Shown here: one piece after another, positions 1 through 8,212 of the stretch
How positions within the stretch are numbered: position 1 is the first letter of the stretch
Layout of the letters: the number at the start of each line of letters is the position of its first letter
Assembly (NCBI RefSeq): GCF_042434745.1
Contig: NZ_JBHLSS010000123.1
DNA length: 37,857 nucleotides
Source of the DNA: Azotobacter paspali
Lineage (GTDB): Bacteria; Pseudomonadota; Gammaproteobacteria; Pseudomonadales; Pseudomonadaceae
Strand: one strand, 5' to 3'
Translations under genes and position numbers: made by a program
Notes under the pieces: generated by a model
Databases searched by the model: none
Seen by the model: only the letters and a program-made list of their open reading frames with translations
Told to the model about the DNA's origin: nothing

Positions 1-2
1 CC

Positions 3-2300
3 CAGCCGACCGATATCCTGATCGACGGCGGCGCTTACTACGACAACGCCCTGGAAGGCGTGCTGCTGAAGATGACCCATGACGTCACCGTGCAGAACGC
101 CGAGATCTACGGCAATGGTTACTCCGGCGTGCGCCTATACGGCACGGAGGACGTGCGGATCCTCAACAACCAGATCCACGACAACGCGCAGAACGTCGCC
201 TATGCCGAAGTCCTGCTGCAGTCTTTCAACGATGTTGGAGTGTCCGGCAACTTCTACGCCACCACCGGCACTTGGATCGAAGGCAACGTCATCAGCGGTT
301 CGGCCAACTCCACCTACGGTATCGAGGAGCGCAACGACGGCACCGACTACAGCAGCCTCTACGCCAACAGCATCGACGGCGTGCAGAGCGGGGCGGTACG
401 GCTGAATGGCGCCCACTCGATCGTCTCCGACCAGCCCGGCACCGGCCAGCAGGCGACCCTCGAAGGCACGACCGGCAACGACACGCTGACTGGCAGCGAC
501 GCCCACGAGACGCTGCTCGGGCTGGATGGCGCCGATCGCCTGGACGGCGGCGCCGGTAACGACATCCTCGACGGCGGGGCGGGGCGCGATACCCTGACCG
601 GCGGCGCGGGCGCCGACACCTTCCGCTTCTCTGCCCGCGAGGACAGTCACCGCACCACCAGCGCCAGCTTCACCGACCTGATCACCGACTTCGATCCCGC
701 CCAGGACCGCATCGACCTCTCCGCGCTGGGCTTCACCGGCCTGGGCGACGGCTATGACGGCACCCTGCTGGTGACCACCGGTTCCGACGGTAGCCGTACC
801 TACCTGAAGAGCCTGGAGGCGGACGCCGAGGGGCGGCGCTTCGAGATCGCCCTGGACGGCAACTTCGTCGGCCTGCTCGATGCCAGCAACCTGATTTTCG
901 GGCGCCCCGCCATCGAGGGGGATGCCGGCAACAACGCCCTGCTCGGCACCTCGGTCGCCGAGACGTTGCTCGGCCATGCCGGCAACGACACGCTCGACGG
1001 CGCCGGCGGCGACGACATCCTGGTCGGCGGCGCGGGGAGCGACAGCCTTACCGGCGGCGCCGGAGCCGACGTGTTCCGCTTCGAGGCGCTGTCCGACAGC
1101 CAGCGCAACTACACCACCGGCGACAACCAGGGCGATCGCATCACCGACTTCGTGGTGGGTGAAGACAAGCTCGACGTATCGGCGCTGGGCTTCACCGGGC
1201 TGAGCGACGGCTACAACGGCACTCTCGTCCTGGCGTTCAACAGCGCCGGCGACCGCACTTACGTGAAGAGCTACGAGACCGACGCCAACGGCTACCGCTT
1301 CGAGTTTTCCCTCGACGGTAACTACCAGGGACTGCTCGGCAACGAGAATTTCATCTTCGCCACGCCCAGCGGCCAGCAACTCCTCGAGGGCAGCGCCGGC
1401 AACGACAGCTTGCAGGGCACGGCCGCCAACGAGGTGATCCACGGCGGCGCCGGGCGCGACACGCTGGCCGGCGGGTCCGGGGCCGACGTGTTCCGCTTCA
1501 GCGAACTGACCGACAGCTACCGTACCGCCAGCTCGAACTTCACCGACCTGATCACTGACTTCAACCTGGCCGACGACCGCATCGACCTGTCCGGGCTCGG
1601 CTTCGGCGGTCTGGGCAACGGCTACGGCAATACCCTGGCGCTGCAGGTGAACAGCGCCGGCACCCGCACCTACCTGAAGAGCTACGAGGCGAATGCCGCC
1701 GGCGAGCGCTTCGAGCTTTCCATGGACGGCGACCTGTCCGGACTCGACGAGTCCCACCTCGTTTTCGACGAGCGCGTCGTGCTGGCTGGCGGCGGCGGCA
1801 ATGACACGCTTTCCGGCAGCAGCGCGGCCGAGGAATTGCTCGGTGGGGCCGGCAACGACAGCCTGAACGGCGGTGCCGGTAACGACATCCTCGACGGTGG
1901 GGCGGGGCGCGACACCCTGAGCGGTGGCAGCGGCAGCGACATCTTCCGCTTCGGCGACGCGCTCGACAGCTTCCGCAACTACAACAGCGGGGCGAACGTC
2001 ACCGACAGCATCGCCGACTTCACCCACGGCACCGACCTGATCGACCTCTCCGCGCTCGGCTACACCGGGCTGGGCAATGGTTACGACGGCACCTTGGCGA
2101 TAGTACTGAACGGCGCCGGCACCAAGACCTACCTGAAGGATCTTGGCGGCGACGCCGAAGGCAATCGTTTCGAGATCGCCCTGGAGGGCAACCACGCCGA
2201 CCAGCTCGATGCGAGCGACTTCATCTTCGCCACGGCGGCCGCGGCCACCGGAATCGAGGTAGTCGGCAGCACGCCGGCCGAGGAGCAGCCGGTCGTCTGA
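3..2300 (+). CDS. algE: Secreted mannuronan C-5-epimerase, AlgE type (5' end outside window)
   Basis: Calcium-dependent extracellular enzyme that converts mannuronate to guluronate in alginate. The frame is open to the window edge, so the gene is 5'-partial. About the first 150 residues are the end of the parallel beta-helix A-module (LEGVLLKMTHDVTVQNAEIY, then NGYSGVRLYG). The catalytic DPHD motif lies upstream, outside the window. Four R-modules of about 150 residues follow. Each opens with RTX nonapeptides (GxxGNDxLxG, GGAGNDILDGGAGRD) and ends in a conserved FDGN-like block; they begin near nt 470, 915, 1385 and 1790. RTX repeats bind calcium and go with type I secretion through a C-terminal signal. 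An A-R-R-R-R layout fits AlgE2 or AlgE5 of A. vinelandii, but the missing A-module prevents choosing. The internal repeats make this locus prone to recombination and assembly error. Confidence 0.93.
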   Translation, partial: QPTDILIDGGAYYDNALEGVLLKMTHDVTVQNAEIYGNGYSGVRLYGTEDVRILNNQIHDNAQNVAYAEVLLQSFNDVGVSGNFYATTGTWIEGNVISGSANSTYGIEERNDGTDYSSLYANSIDGVQSGAVRLNGAHSIVSDQPGTGQQATLEGTTGNDTLTGSDAHETLLGLDGADRLDGGAGNDILDGGAGRDTLTGGAGADTFRFSAREDSHRTTSASFTDLITDFDPAQDRIDLSALGFTGLGDGYDGTLLVTTGSDGSRTYLKSLEADAEGRRFEIALDGNFVGLLDASNLIFGRPAIEGDAGNNALLGTSVAETLLGHAGNDTLDGAGGDDILVGGAGSDSLTGGAGADVFRFEALSDSQRNYTTGDNQGDRITDFVVGEDKLDVSALGFTGLSDGYNGTLVLAFNSAGDRTYVKSYETDANGYRFEFSLDGNYQGLLGNENFIFATPSGQQLLEGSAGNDSLQGTAANEVIHGGAGRDTLAGGSGADVFRFSELTDSYRTASSNFTDLITDFNLADDRIDLSGLGFGGLGNGYGNTLALQVNSAGTRTYLKSYEANAAGERFELSMDGDLSGLDESHLVFDERVVLAGGGGNDTLSGSSAAEELLGGAGNDSLNGGAGNDILDGGAGRDTLSGGSGSDIFRFGDALDSFRNYNSGANVTDSIADFTHGTDLIDLSALGYTGLGNGYDGTLAIVLNGAGTKTYLKDLGGDAEGNRFEIALEGNHADQLDASDFIFATAAAATGIEVVGSTPAEEQPVV

Positions 2301-2340
2301 CGCGGGACGCCGCGGCGAGGCATGCCGCGGCAACCCGCGG

Positions 2341-2382
2341 GTGGGCGATGCCAGTCGCCCACCGTGTGCCTTTCTTTTCTTC
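2341..2382 (+). terminator. Rho-independent terminator of algE
   Basis: A perfect 8-bp stem, GTGGGCGA (2341-2348) and TCGCCCAC (2355-2362), with a 6-nt loop, is followed by the pyrimidine-rich tract TTTCTTTTCTTCC. It starts 40 nt after the algE stop. A second perfect stem, GCCGCGGC (2309-2316 and 2324-2331), lies just before it. Confidence 0.75.
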
Positions 2383-2424
2383 CGGGTTCGCCCGTCGCGG
2401 CTCGCGTCGGAGCTGCCGCGGGTC

Positions 2425-3264
2425 CTAGGTTCTGTACGAAAAGTACTGCCGTAGGCACGGCAGCGTGATCATGGCGGCAAAACTTCTTGCCAGCTTGTCA
2501 TAGCGAGTGCCGATCCTACAGCTCTCCTTCAGCCAGCCGAACATCCGCTCGATGATGTTCCGTTGCCGGTATTTGGGCGGTCGAACAGCCGGGGCAGTCC
2601 CGACTTGGGCTTGTGCTTCATGGTGCGCAGCGGAATCACAGGCTGCATCCGGTAGCGGTCGCAGTGTTGGCGTAGATGCTCGGCATCGTAGCCCTTGTCT
2701 GCCACTAACCAACGACAGCGCTTGCGAGGACGGCCTTGTTTGCCGGGGATGCGAACCTAATCCAGGAGTGCCTGAGCATTCGAGATGTCGCTGGCCTGCC
2801 CTGGCGACAGCAAAAAGCGCAAAGGCATACCGTTGGCATCGCAGACCCTGTGGATCTTGGTGGTCAGGCCACCTTGGCTGTGCCTCAATGCATGATCTAC
2901 CGGCTCTTCTGGCCCCTTTTTTCCCGGCGCCAGAAGAGGTTCGGGTTGCTCGTACTGCCGTGGAATCGATCATCCAGGTATCCAGATCGATCAGGCCTTC
3001 CTGATTCAGGCGAATGTGCAAACGCTCAAGTATCGGGTCGAACGTGTCATCGTCCCGCCAGTCACGAAAGCGCTGATACACCGTCGAGCATGGGCCGAAT
3101 CGCTTTGGCAGGTCGCGCCAAGCTGCGCCTGAGCACAGGATCCAGAAGATGCCGTTAAGCATCAATCGGTCATCACTGCGAGGTCGCCCCATTTTCTGTT
3201 CGGGAAAAACCAGATCTGCGATCAGTTCCCAAGCGGCATCAGGGAGTTCATAACGCCTTGCCAT
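2425..3264 (-). pseudogene. IS5-family DDE transposase, frame-disrupted
   Basis: An open frame of 279 codons runs the length of the element, but only its two ends read as transposase. The N-terminal part (MARRYELPDAAWELIADLVF, first catalytic Asp in DSTAV) is normal to a run of six A on the coding strand (2917-2922). From there the family sequence continues one frame over (DHALRHSQGGLTTKIH, then VADKGYD with the second Asp). That frame is cut by a TAG at 2757-2759. It returns to the first frame near 2574-2578, just before the C-terminal block RNIIERMFGWLKE with the catalytic Glu. The uninterrupted ORF therefore lacks the second Asp. The A6 run could be a programmed slippage site, but the TAG and the second shift argue for inactivity. 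The stop codon overlaps the TA target duplication. Confidence 0.8.
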
Positions 3265-3323
3265 GCGGGTCTTCAGCCTGTCATGGCACCGAGTCTACCT
3301 GCTCGGATTTTTCGTACAGAACC
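2428..3323 (-). mobile_element. IS5-family (IS427-like) insertion sequence, about 896 bp
   Basis: Both ends carry the same inverted repeat, GGTTCTGTACGAAAA (2428-2442) and its complement (3309-3323). The flanking TA (2426-2427 and 3324-3325) is a two-base target duplication, usual for this group. One transposase frame fills the interior on the minus strand. The intact ends suggest fairly recent insertion, although the transposase itself is broken. The element sits between the algE terminator and the LysR/FNT remnant. Confidence 0.88.
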
Positions 3324-3392
3324 TAATATTTCCCGGCCCGCTGTCTGGGCGGCCGCCCGTTTCTTCCTGTAGACCGTCGAGCCAAGGTAGCG

Positions 3393-3460
3393 ATGGATAT
3401 CGATGCTGCCCGCACCTTCCTGGAAATCGTGCGCGGCGGCCGCCTCGCCGCTGCCGCCGA
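3393..3460 (+). pseudogene. N-terminal remnant of a LysR-type regulator
   Basis: The first 20 or so codons read MDIDAARTFLEIVR then GGRLAAAA, the typical opening of a LysR-family helix-turn-helix. An AAGG sits upstream of the ATG. After about 22 residues the similarity stops and the sequence becomes, on the other strand, the start of a formate/nitrite transporter. The frame runs on to 3725 but the remainder is not LysR-like. I read this as one side of a deletion junction. Confidence 0.55.
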
Positions 3461-3587
3461 TGAAGGTGCCGGCGAGCACCAGCAGGGTGAGGGTGTCGAC
3501 GCGGGCCTTGGCGACTCCCATGTCTTCGCTCCGCTGGGCGATCTGCGCCGGCTGGCAACTGTCGCCGAGAAAGGGTTGTCGAGTCAT
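3458..3587 (-). pseudogene. N-terminal remnant of a formate/nitrite transporter (FNT)
   Basis: About 43 codons from the ATG at 3587 resemble the FocA/NirC N-terminus: PAQIAQRSEDMGVAKARVDT, then the first membrane helix LTLLVLAGTFIGG. At about 3460 the protein runs into the inverted LysR fragment and continues as unrelated sequence. The rest of the transporter, about 230 residues, is missing. The family moves formate or nitrite across the inner membrane. With hmp/norR next door, nitrite is the more natural substrate, which is inference. Confidence 0.55.
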
Positions 3588-3704
3588 GGAAAGAGTCCGC
3601 TGCGCCGACCGGGCGTCGGCAGAGGGGGCACTCTAGAGGGGGAGGGCTCGGCCCTGTCCAGCGCGCCCCGGCAGCGTTCTCGGAGTGGCGACGCGCGGCG
3701 CCCC

Positions 3705-4793
3705 TCAGGCCAGCAACTGTTTTAGCCAGAGCCGGTACAGCGCGGCGATCAGGTCGGTCTGGGTGACCAGGCCGACCAGGCGCGCATCGTCGTTCACCAC
3801 CGGCAGGCAGTGCAGGCCCTGCTCGGAGAGCGGCAAGGCCAGCTCGGCCAAATGGCTGTCCCGGTGCGCCACGACTGTCGGCGCGCCCATCACCGAGCCG
3901 ATGCCGGAGCGAGCGGGGCGCCCGAAGGCCGGCCAGGCGAAGCCGAGGCGGGAGCGTTCGAGCAGGTCGCTACGCTCGACGATGCCGAGCAGGCGACGAG
4001 AGGCGCCGTCGATCACCGGCAACTGCTGCAGGCGGTGGTCGCGCAAAAGCTTCCAGGCGTCTTCGAAGGAGGTGTCCGGGGTGGCCCAGCGCAGGTCGCG
4101 GGACATGATGTCGGCCGCGACGACCTGGCCCAGGCTGTGGCGGAAGCCGTTTTGCTCCAGCAGACGGATCAGTCGTTCCAGATTCTCGCGGGTGATGTCG
4201 AGGTATTCGCCGAAGTCTTCCAGGGCCGCGTCGAGGGTCGCGCGGCGCGGCGCGGCTCGAAGCGGATCGCGGGTCTGATGGGGATTTTCCCGAAGTGGCT
4301 CGTCGCGAGGCGGGCGGGTCAGGCGGTTGAAGCCGTGCGCCAGGCCGAGCAGCATCAGCGAGTTGAAAGCGACCGGCAGCAGCACGGCCGGTTGAAGATG
4401 ACCGCCAAGGCCAGGGCGTAGCTCGGCGGATGCAGGCAGCGCAGGCCGAACATGCCGGTCAGCGCCAAGGCGGCGCCCAGCCCGGCGGCCGGGACCGGGG
4501 CCAATCCGCTCAAGCCCCGCAGGATGCCGATCGATGCGCTCAGCAGGTTGCCGGCGAGTATCGGCCAGACGGGCGAAGGGGCTGGAAGAAGCGGCGAGCA
4601 GCAGCACCGAACTGGCGGCGATCGGCGGCGCCAAGTACAGCACGAGGTCGGCGTCGAACAGCCAGAGATCGCCAGCGAGGGTCGCTGCCACGACCAGGCA
4701 GATGCCGGTCGCGCTGCGCAGCCATTCCCGGGGAGCGGCGAGCGGCAGCGCGGGAAGCAGGGTTTTCAGCCGGGAGAGGGTCTTGTCGGGCAT
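3705..4793 (-). pseudogene. HPP-family membrane protein with C-terminal CBS pair, frameshifted
   Basis: Start chosen at MPDKTLSRLKTLLPALPLA (4793); the frame extends upstream without family similarity. Helices 1-2 of the HPP domain are in frame (GICLVVAATLAGDLWLF, IAASSVLLLAASSSPFA). Near 4570 the family sequence jumps one frame (WPILAGNLLSASIG, then LTGMFGLRCLHPPSYALAL). It returns to the first frame near 4385-4400 (PAVLLPVAFNSLMLLGLAHG) after losing roughly a dozen residues. Two CBS domains follow: ADIMSRDLRWATPDTSF to LLGIVERSDLL, and GSVMGAPTVVAH to LVGLVTQTDLIAALY. HPP proteins are small membrane proteins, some linked to nitrite transport; CBS pairs bind adenosine ligands. The two indels leave one long ORF that probably does not make a folded HPP domain. 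A sequencing error would be the alternative explanation. Confidence 0.7.
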
Positions 4794-4974
4794 GCGGCGG
4801 CGCGTGTCGGGGTTGGAGGACGGTATCGCTGGCGGCAGACCGGGGCGTGCCAACGATCGTTTACAACGAGGAGGAATATCGATGACACGCCTTGGCGACG
4901 CAGCCGCATAAATTTGCTGGTTCGCGGTAATTTCCTTGCTGCAAGACCGGCGATTCCCTTCGCCGACGCAGGGT

Positions 4975-5001
4975 CCGGGCCGTTCTTTCGGCGCGGCCCG
5001 G
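4975..5001 (-). terminator. Stem-loop after hmp
   Basis: A perfect 8-bp stem (CCGGGCCG 4975-4982 with CGGCCCGG 4994-5001) begins 13 nt after the hmp stop. There is no clear U-run on the minus strand, so the terminator role is tentative. Confidence 0.35.
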
Positions 5002-5014
5002 TGGGCAGGGGAAA

Positions 5015-6196
5015 TTACGCTTCCAGCGCCTGTGCCGGGCCGAAGAACTCGTAGTGGCACTGTTCCTGCGGTACGCCAAGTTCGCGCAACTGGCGCTTCA
5101 CTTGAGCCATGAAGGACTTCGGGCCGAGGAAATAGGCGTCCAGATCGCGTTCCGCCGGCAGCCAGGCGGCCAGGCGCTGTGCGTCGAGCCGGCCACTGGC
5201 GTCGGCGCGGTCCCCGGCGCGCGGCGTGCTGTAGCAGAAGAACGCCTTGAGCTGCGGATGCCGTCCGGCCAGTGCCTCGACTTGCTGGCGGAAGGCCTGT
5301 ACGCCCGCGTGCCGCGCGCAGTGGATGAAGCGGATCGGCCGGCCGCCGGGCAGCGCCGCCTCCAGCATGGCCAGTAGCGGGGTGACGCCGACGCCGGCGC
5401 CGATCAGCACCAGCGGCTTGTCCGAATCGTTCAGGACGAACTCACCGGCCGGCGGGAAAAGTTCCAGGCGGTCGCCTTCGCGGACCCGTTCGTGCAGGTG
5501 GCGGGAGACCCGGCCGGTAGCGTGGAGCTTGACGCTGATGCGGTATTCCTCGCTGTTCGGCGCCGCCGACAGCGAGTAGTTGCGGCGCACCTCCTCGCCG
5601 TCGAGCACCAGGCGCAGGCCGATGTACTGGCCGGGCCGGAAGGCCGGCAGCGCGCCGCCGTCTTCCGGGCGCAGGTGAAAGGAAACGATTTCCTCGCTTT
5701 CCACCACCCGGCGCGCCACGCGGAACGCCCGCGCGCTGCGCCAGCCGCCCGGTGCCGCGGCGCCGGCGGCATAGGCGGCTTCCTCGGCGCCGATCAGCAG
5801 CCCGGCGAGCATCCCGTAGGCCGCGCCCCAGGCGTCGAGCACCGCATCGGTGGCGGTTTCCGCGCCGAGCACCTCGCGGATGGCGCGCAGCAGGCAGGCG
5901 CCGACGATCGGGTAGTGCTCCGGCAGCACCTGCAGGGACACGTGCTTGTTGACGATCTGCGCCACCAGCGGGCCGAGCGCCTCCAGGCGGTCGATGTGCC
6001 GGGCGTACATCAGCACCGCGTTGGCCAGCGCCCGCGGCTGCTCACCACTGGCCTGGTGAGCCTGGTTGAACAGCGGGCGCACTTCCGGGTGTTCGGTGAG
6101 CATGGTCCGGTAGAAGTGGCTGGTCAGCGCCTCGCCACCGGTTTCCAGCAGCGGGATTGTGGCCTTGACGATGGCGCGTTGTTGCTCGGTCAGCAT
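5015..6196 (-). CDS. hmp: Flavohaemoglobin, nitric oxide dioxygenase
   Basis: Cytoplasmic enzyme that oxidises NO to nitrate using O2, FAD and NAD(P)H. It has 393 residues, the usual length. The globin domain (1-145) has the B10 Tyr29 (SHFYRTML), E7 Gln53 and proximal His85 (NKHVSLQVLPEHYPIVG). The reductase domain follows: FAD-binding RNYSLSAAPN near 205, the NAD-binding GAGVGVTPLLAMLEAAL near 267, and the C-terminal YEFFGPA. Start ATG at 6196 has AGGAG close upstream. It is divergent from norR, which fits NO-induced expression. In an Azotobacter it would protect nitrogenase and respiration from NO. Confidence 0.95.
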   Translation of the reverse strand: MLTEQQRAIVKATIPLLETGGEALTSHFYRTMLTEHPEVRPLFNQAHQASGEQPRALANAVLMYARHIDRLEALGPLVAQIVNKHVSLQVLPEHYPIVGACLLRAIREVLGAETATDAVLDAWGAAYGMLAGLLIGAEEAAYAAGAAAPGGWRSARAFRVARRVVESEEIVSFHLRPEDGGALPAFRPGQYIGLRLVLDGEEVRRNYSLSAAPNSEEYRISVKLHATGRVSRHLHERVREGDRLELFPPAGEFVLNDSDKPLVLIGAGVGVTPLLAMLEAALPGGRPIRFIHCARHAGVQAFRQQVEALAGRHPQLKAFFCYSTPRAGDRADASGRLDAQRLAAWLPAERDLDAYFLGPKSFMAQVKRQLRELGVPQEQCHYEFFGPAQALEA

Positions 6197-6257
6197 GGGT
6201 GACTCCTGTGGCGTGCAATGGGCGCGGCCGTTCGGTCGCGAAAGATGGGTAATCTTG

Positions 6258-6273
6258 TTCAGGTTTCGTGCCA
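6258..6273 (-). promoter_or_regulatory. Candidate sigma-54 promoter of hmp
   Basis: On the minus strand TGGCACG, four bases, then CTGAA matches the -24 box perfectly and the -12 box imperfectly (GA in place of GC). It lies about 62 nt upstream of the hmp start. The NorR-type sites lie further upstream, as expected for an enhancer-dependent promoter. Confidence 0.45.
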
Positions 6274-6315
6274 GGCACGCAGGCCCCGGAAATCGCTGGC
6301 CGGTTGCCTGTTGCA

Positions 6316-6351
6316 GTCGTTTCGACTATGGTAATTAGTTGTCAATAAGAC
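6316..6351. promoter_or_regulatory. Two NorR-type enhancer sites between hmp and norR
   Basis: GTCGTTTCGAC (6316-6326) and GTCAATAAGAC (6341-6351) both fit the GT-N7-AC pattern known for NorR in E. coli. Both are inverted repeats, spaced 25 bp centre to centre. They lie 43-93 bp upstream of the hmp -24 element and just before the norR start. E. coli uses three sites; I see two. Confidence 0.5.
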
Positions 6352-6365
6352 AGCTCGTTATCCGA

Positions 6366-7910
6366 ATGACTACAGCCCCGCTGCTCGACGCTTTCCTCCC
6401 ACTGGTCGCCGACCTGACCCGCGAATTGCCCGAGGCCGAACGCTACCGGCGCCTGCTCGGCGCCCTGCGCCGGCTGCTGCCGGCCGACGCCGCGGCGCTG
6501 CTGCGCCTGGACGGCGACACCTTGGTGCCGCTGGCGGTGGACGGGCTGAGCGCGGACACCCTGGGCCGGCGCTTCCGTCTCGACGAGCAGCCGCGCCTGC
6601 GAGCGCTGCTGGCGCACCGAGGCGCCACCCGCTTCGCCAGCGACTGCAGCCTGCCGGACCCCTACGATGGCCTCGTGGAGGGGCTGTCCAACCAACTGCA
6701 GGTCCACGACTGCCTCGGCTGCCCGCTGTACCTGGACGAACGCCCCTGGGGTTTGCTGACCCTCGACGCCCTGGACCCGGCGCGCTTCGATGGCGTCGAC
6801 CTGGCCAGTCTGGAGGCTTTCGCCAGCCTGGCCGCCGCCACCGTGCAGGTCGGCGAGCGGATCAGCGCGCTGACCCGCCGCGCCGAGCGCGACGAGCGAC
6901 TGATGCAGGCCTACCGCGAAGCCGTCGATCGCCAGGGCAGCCACGAACTGATCGGCCAGAGCCGCGCCCACCGGCGCCTGCTCGAGGAAATCGCGGTGGT
7001 CGCCGGCAGCGACCTGAGCGTGCTGGTCAGCGGCGAGACCGGGGTCGGCAAGGAACTGGTGGCGCAGGCTATCCATGCCGCTTCGGCGCGCGCCCACAAG
7101 CCGCTGATCAGCCTGAACTGCGCGGCGCTGCCCGATACCCTGGTGGAGAGCGAGCTGTTCGGCCATGTGCGCGGCGCCTTTTCTGGGGCGGTGAGCGAGC
7201 GCAGCGGCAAGTTCGAACTGGCCGACGGCGGCACGCTGTTCCTCGACGAGGTCGGCGAACTGCCGCTGGCGGTGCAGGCCAAGCTGCTGCGGGTATTGCA
7301 GAGCGGCCAGTTGCAGCGGGTTGGCTCCGACCGCGAGCACCGGGTGGATGTACGGGTGATCGCCGCCACCAACCGCGACCTGGCCGGCGAGGTGCGTGCC
7401 GGACGCTTTCGCGCCGACCTCTACCACCGCCTCAGCGTCTATCCGCTGCCGGTGCCGCCGCTGCGCGAGCGTGGCCGCGACGTGCTGTTGCTGGCCGGCT
7501 TCTTTCTCGAGGAGAACCGCGCCCGGCTCGGCCTGCGCGGACTGCGCCTGAGCGCCGAAGCCCAGGCGGCGCTGCTCGCCTACGACTGGCCGGGCAACGT
7601 GCGCGAACTGGAACACCTGATCGGCCGCGCCGCGCTGCGCGCCATGGCCGGCGGCGGGCCGCGGCGGATTCTCAGCATAAGCCCGGAACTGCTGGATCTG
7701 CCGGGCACGGCGGATGGCGAAGCGCCTGCGGCCGCCACCGCCTTGGCTGCAGCGAGCGGCGATCTGCGTCAGGCGGTGGAACGCTTCCAGCGCGAACGCA
7801 TCCTCGCCGCCCTCGAAGCCCATGGCCACAACTGGGCCGCCGCCGCCCGCGCGCTTGGCCTGGACCGCGCCAACCTGCATCGGCTGGCGCGGCGGTTGGG
7901 GTTGCGGTAA
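6366..7910 (+). CDS. norR: NO-sensing sigma-54 activator NorR
   Basis: Bacterial enhancer-binding protein of 514 residues that senses NO with an iron-containing GAF domain and activates sigma-54 promoters. The ATG at 6366 matches the NorR N-terminus (LLDAFLPLVADLTRELPEAE); a TTG nine codons earlier is in frame but less likely. The GAF domain covers about 20-165. AAA+ motifs: Walker A GETGVGKE, ESELFGHVRGAFSGA, Walker B GGTLFLDEVGEL, and RADLYHRLSVYPLPVPPLRER. The C-terminal Fis-type helix-turn-helix reads HNWAAAARALGLDRANLHRLARRLGLR, as in NorR. The sigma-54 contact loop is GAFSGA rather than GAFTGA, a conservative change. It is divergent from hmp, the likely target. Confidence 0.92.
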   Translation: MTTAPLLDAFLPLVADLTRELPEAERYRRLLGALRRLLPADAAALLRLDGDTLVPLAVDGLSADTLGRRFRLDEQPRLRALLAHRGATRFASDCSLPDPYDGLVEGLSNQLQVHDCLGCPLYLDERPWGLLTLDALDPARFDGVDLASLEAFASLAAATVQVGERISALTRRAERDERLMQAYREAVDRQGSHELIGQSRAHRRLLEEIAVVAGSDLSVLVSGETGVGKELVAQAIHAASARAHKPLISLNCAALPDTLVESELFGHVRGAFSGAVSERSGKFELADGGTLFLDEVGELPLAVQAKLLRVLQSGQLQRVGSDREHRVDVRVIAATNRDLAGEVRAGRFRADLYHRLSVYPLPVPPLRERGRDVLLLAGFFLEENRARLGLRGLRLSAEAQAALLAYDWPGNVRELEHLIGRAALRAMAGGGPRRILSISPELLDLPGTADGEAPAAATALAAASGDLRQAVERFQRERILAALEAHGHNWAAAARALGLDRANLHRLARRLGLR

Positions 7911-7950
7911 GGGGACTGTCGGGTTGCGTGGCTAGCGTTCGATTTCAGCG

Positions 7951-8027
7951 AGTAGGGTGGGTAACTCGCGTAGCGATTACCCACCGGATACGGTGGTAGA
8001 CAAGGCTACGCCGTTGTCTACCCTACT
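7951..8027. repeat. Multi-hairpin extragenic repeat, copy 1
   Basis: Outer arms AGTAGGGT (7951-7958) and ACCCTACT (8020-8027) enclose three adjacent stem-loops: GTGGGTAA/TTACCCAC, ACCG-GATA-CGGT, and GTAGACAA/TTGTCTAC. The fold would resemble a cloverleaf. Further copies lie at 8725-8803 and 9576-9652. No coding sequence is seen in 7911-8212 apart from this repeat and the attC fragment at 8092-8112. Confidence 0.8.
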
Positions 8028-8091
8028 TGCTTTTTCGCCTGTTTTTGCCTTGCGCTGACTGCCTCGCTCGCCTACGTTTTTAGAGGTGCCC

Positions 8092-8112
8092 TTCAGCGGC
8101 GGTATGCCGTGA
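8092..8112 (-). other. attC fragment or degenerate attC at the end of the kinase cassette
   Basis: These 21 bases match 8906-8926, inside the complete attC of the next cassette, with two differences (both begin TTCAGCGGCGGT). The simple sites that should flank it are not recognisable; a weak GTAGGC-like motif lies near 8071. It follows the kinase gene, where the distal attC of that cassette would be expected. Confidence 0.45.
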
Positions 8113-8212
8113 CAAGTCGGGGGAGCATGGACGCCCCGGTAATCAATCGAAACGACCGGCCGGGGTTGCCGAACACCCCGGAAAACAGTGCCCCGAACCC
8201 GCGCAGGGCAGA

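Noticed and set aside
135..2333. 732-codon frame antisense to algE
   Set aside because: Low-complexity Val/Ala/Gly-rich product created by the RTX repeats and GC bias on the opposite strand; no ribosome site or family similarity.
6342..7880. 512-codon frame antisense to norR
   Set aside because: Shadow of a well-supported NorR gene; Gln/Ala-rich composition typical of GC-rich antisense frames.
7951..8027. Possible tRNA because of the cloverleaf-like fold
   Set aside because: No acceptor CCA, T-loop GTTCGA or anticodon arm in place; the outer arms and multiple diverged copies fit an extragenic repeat.
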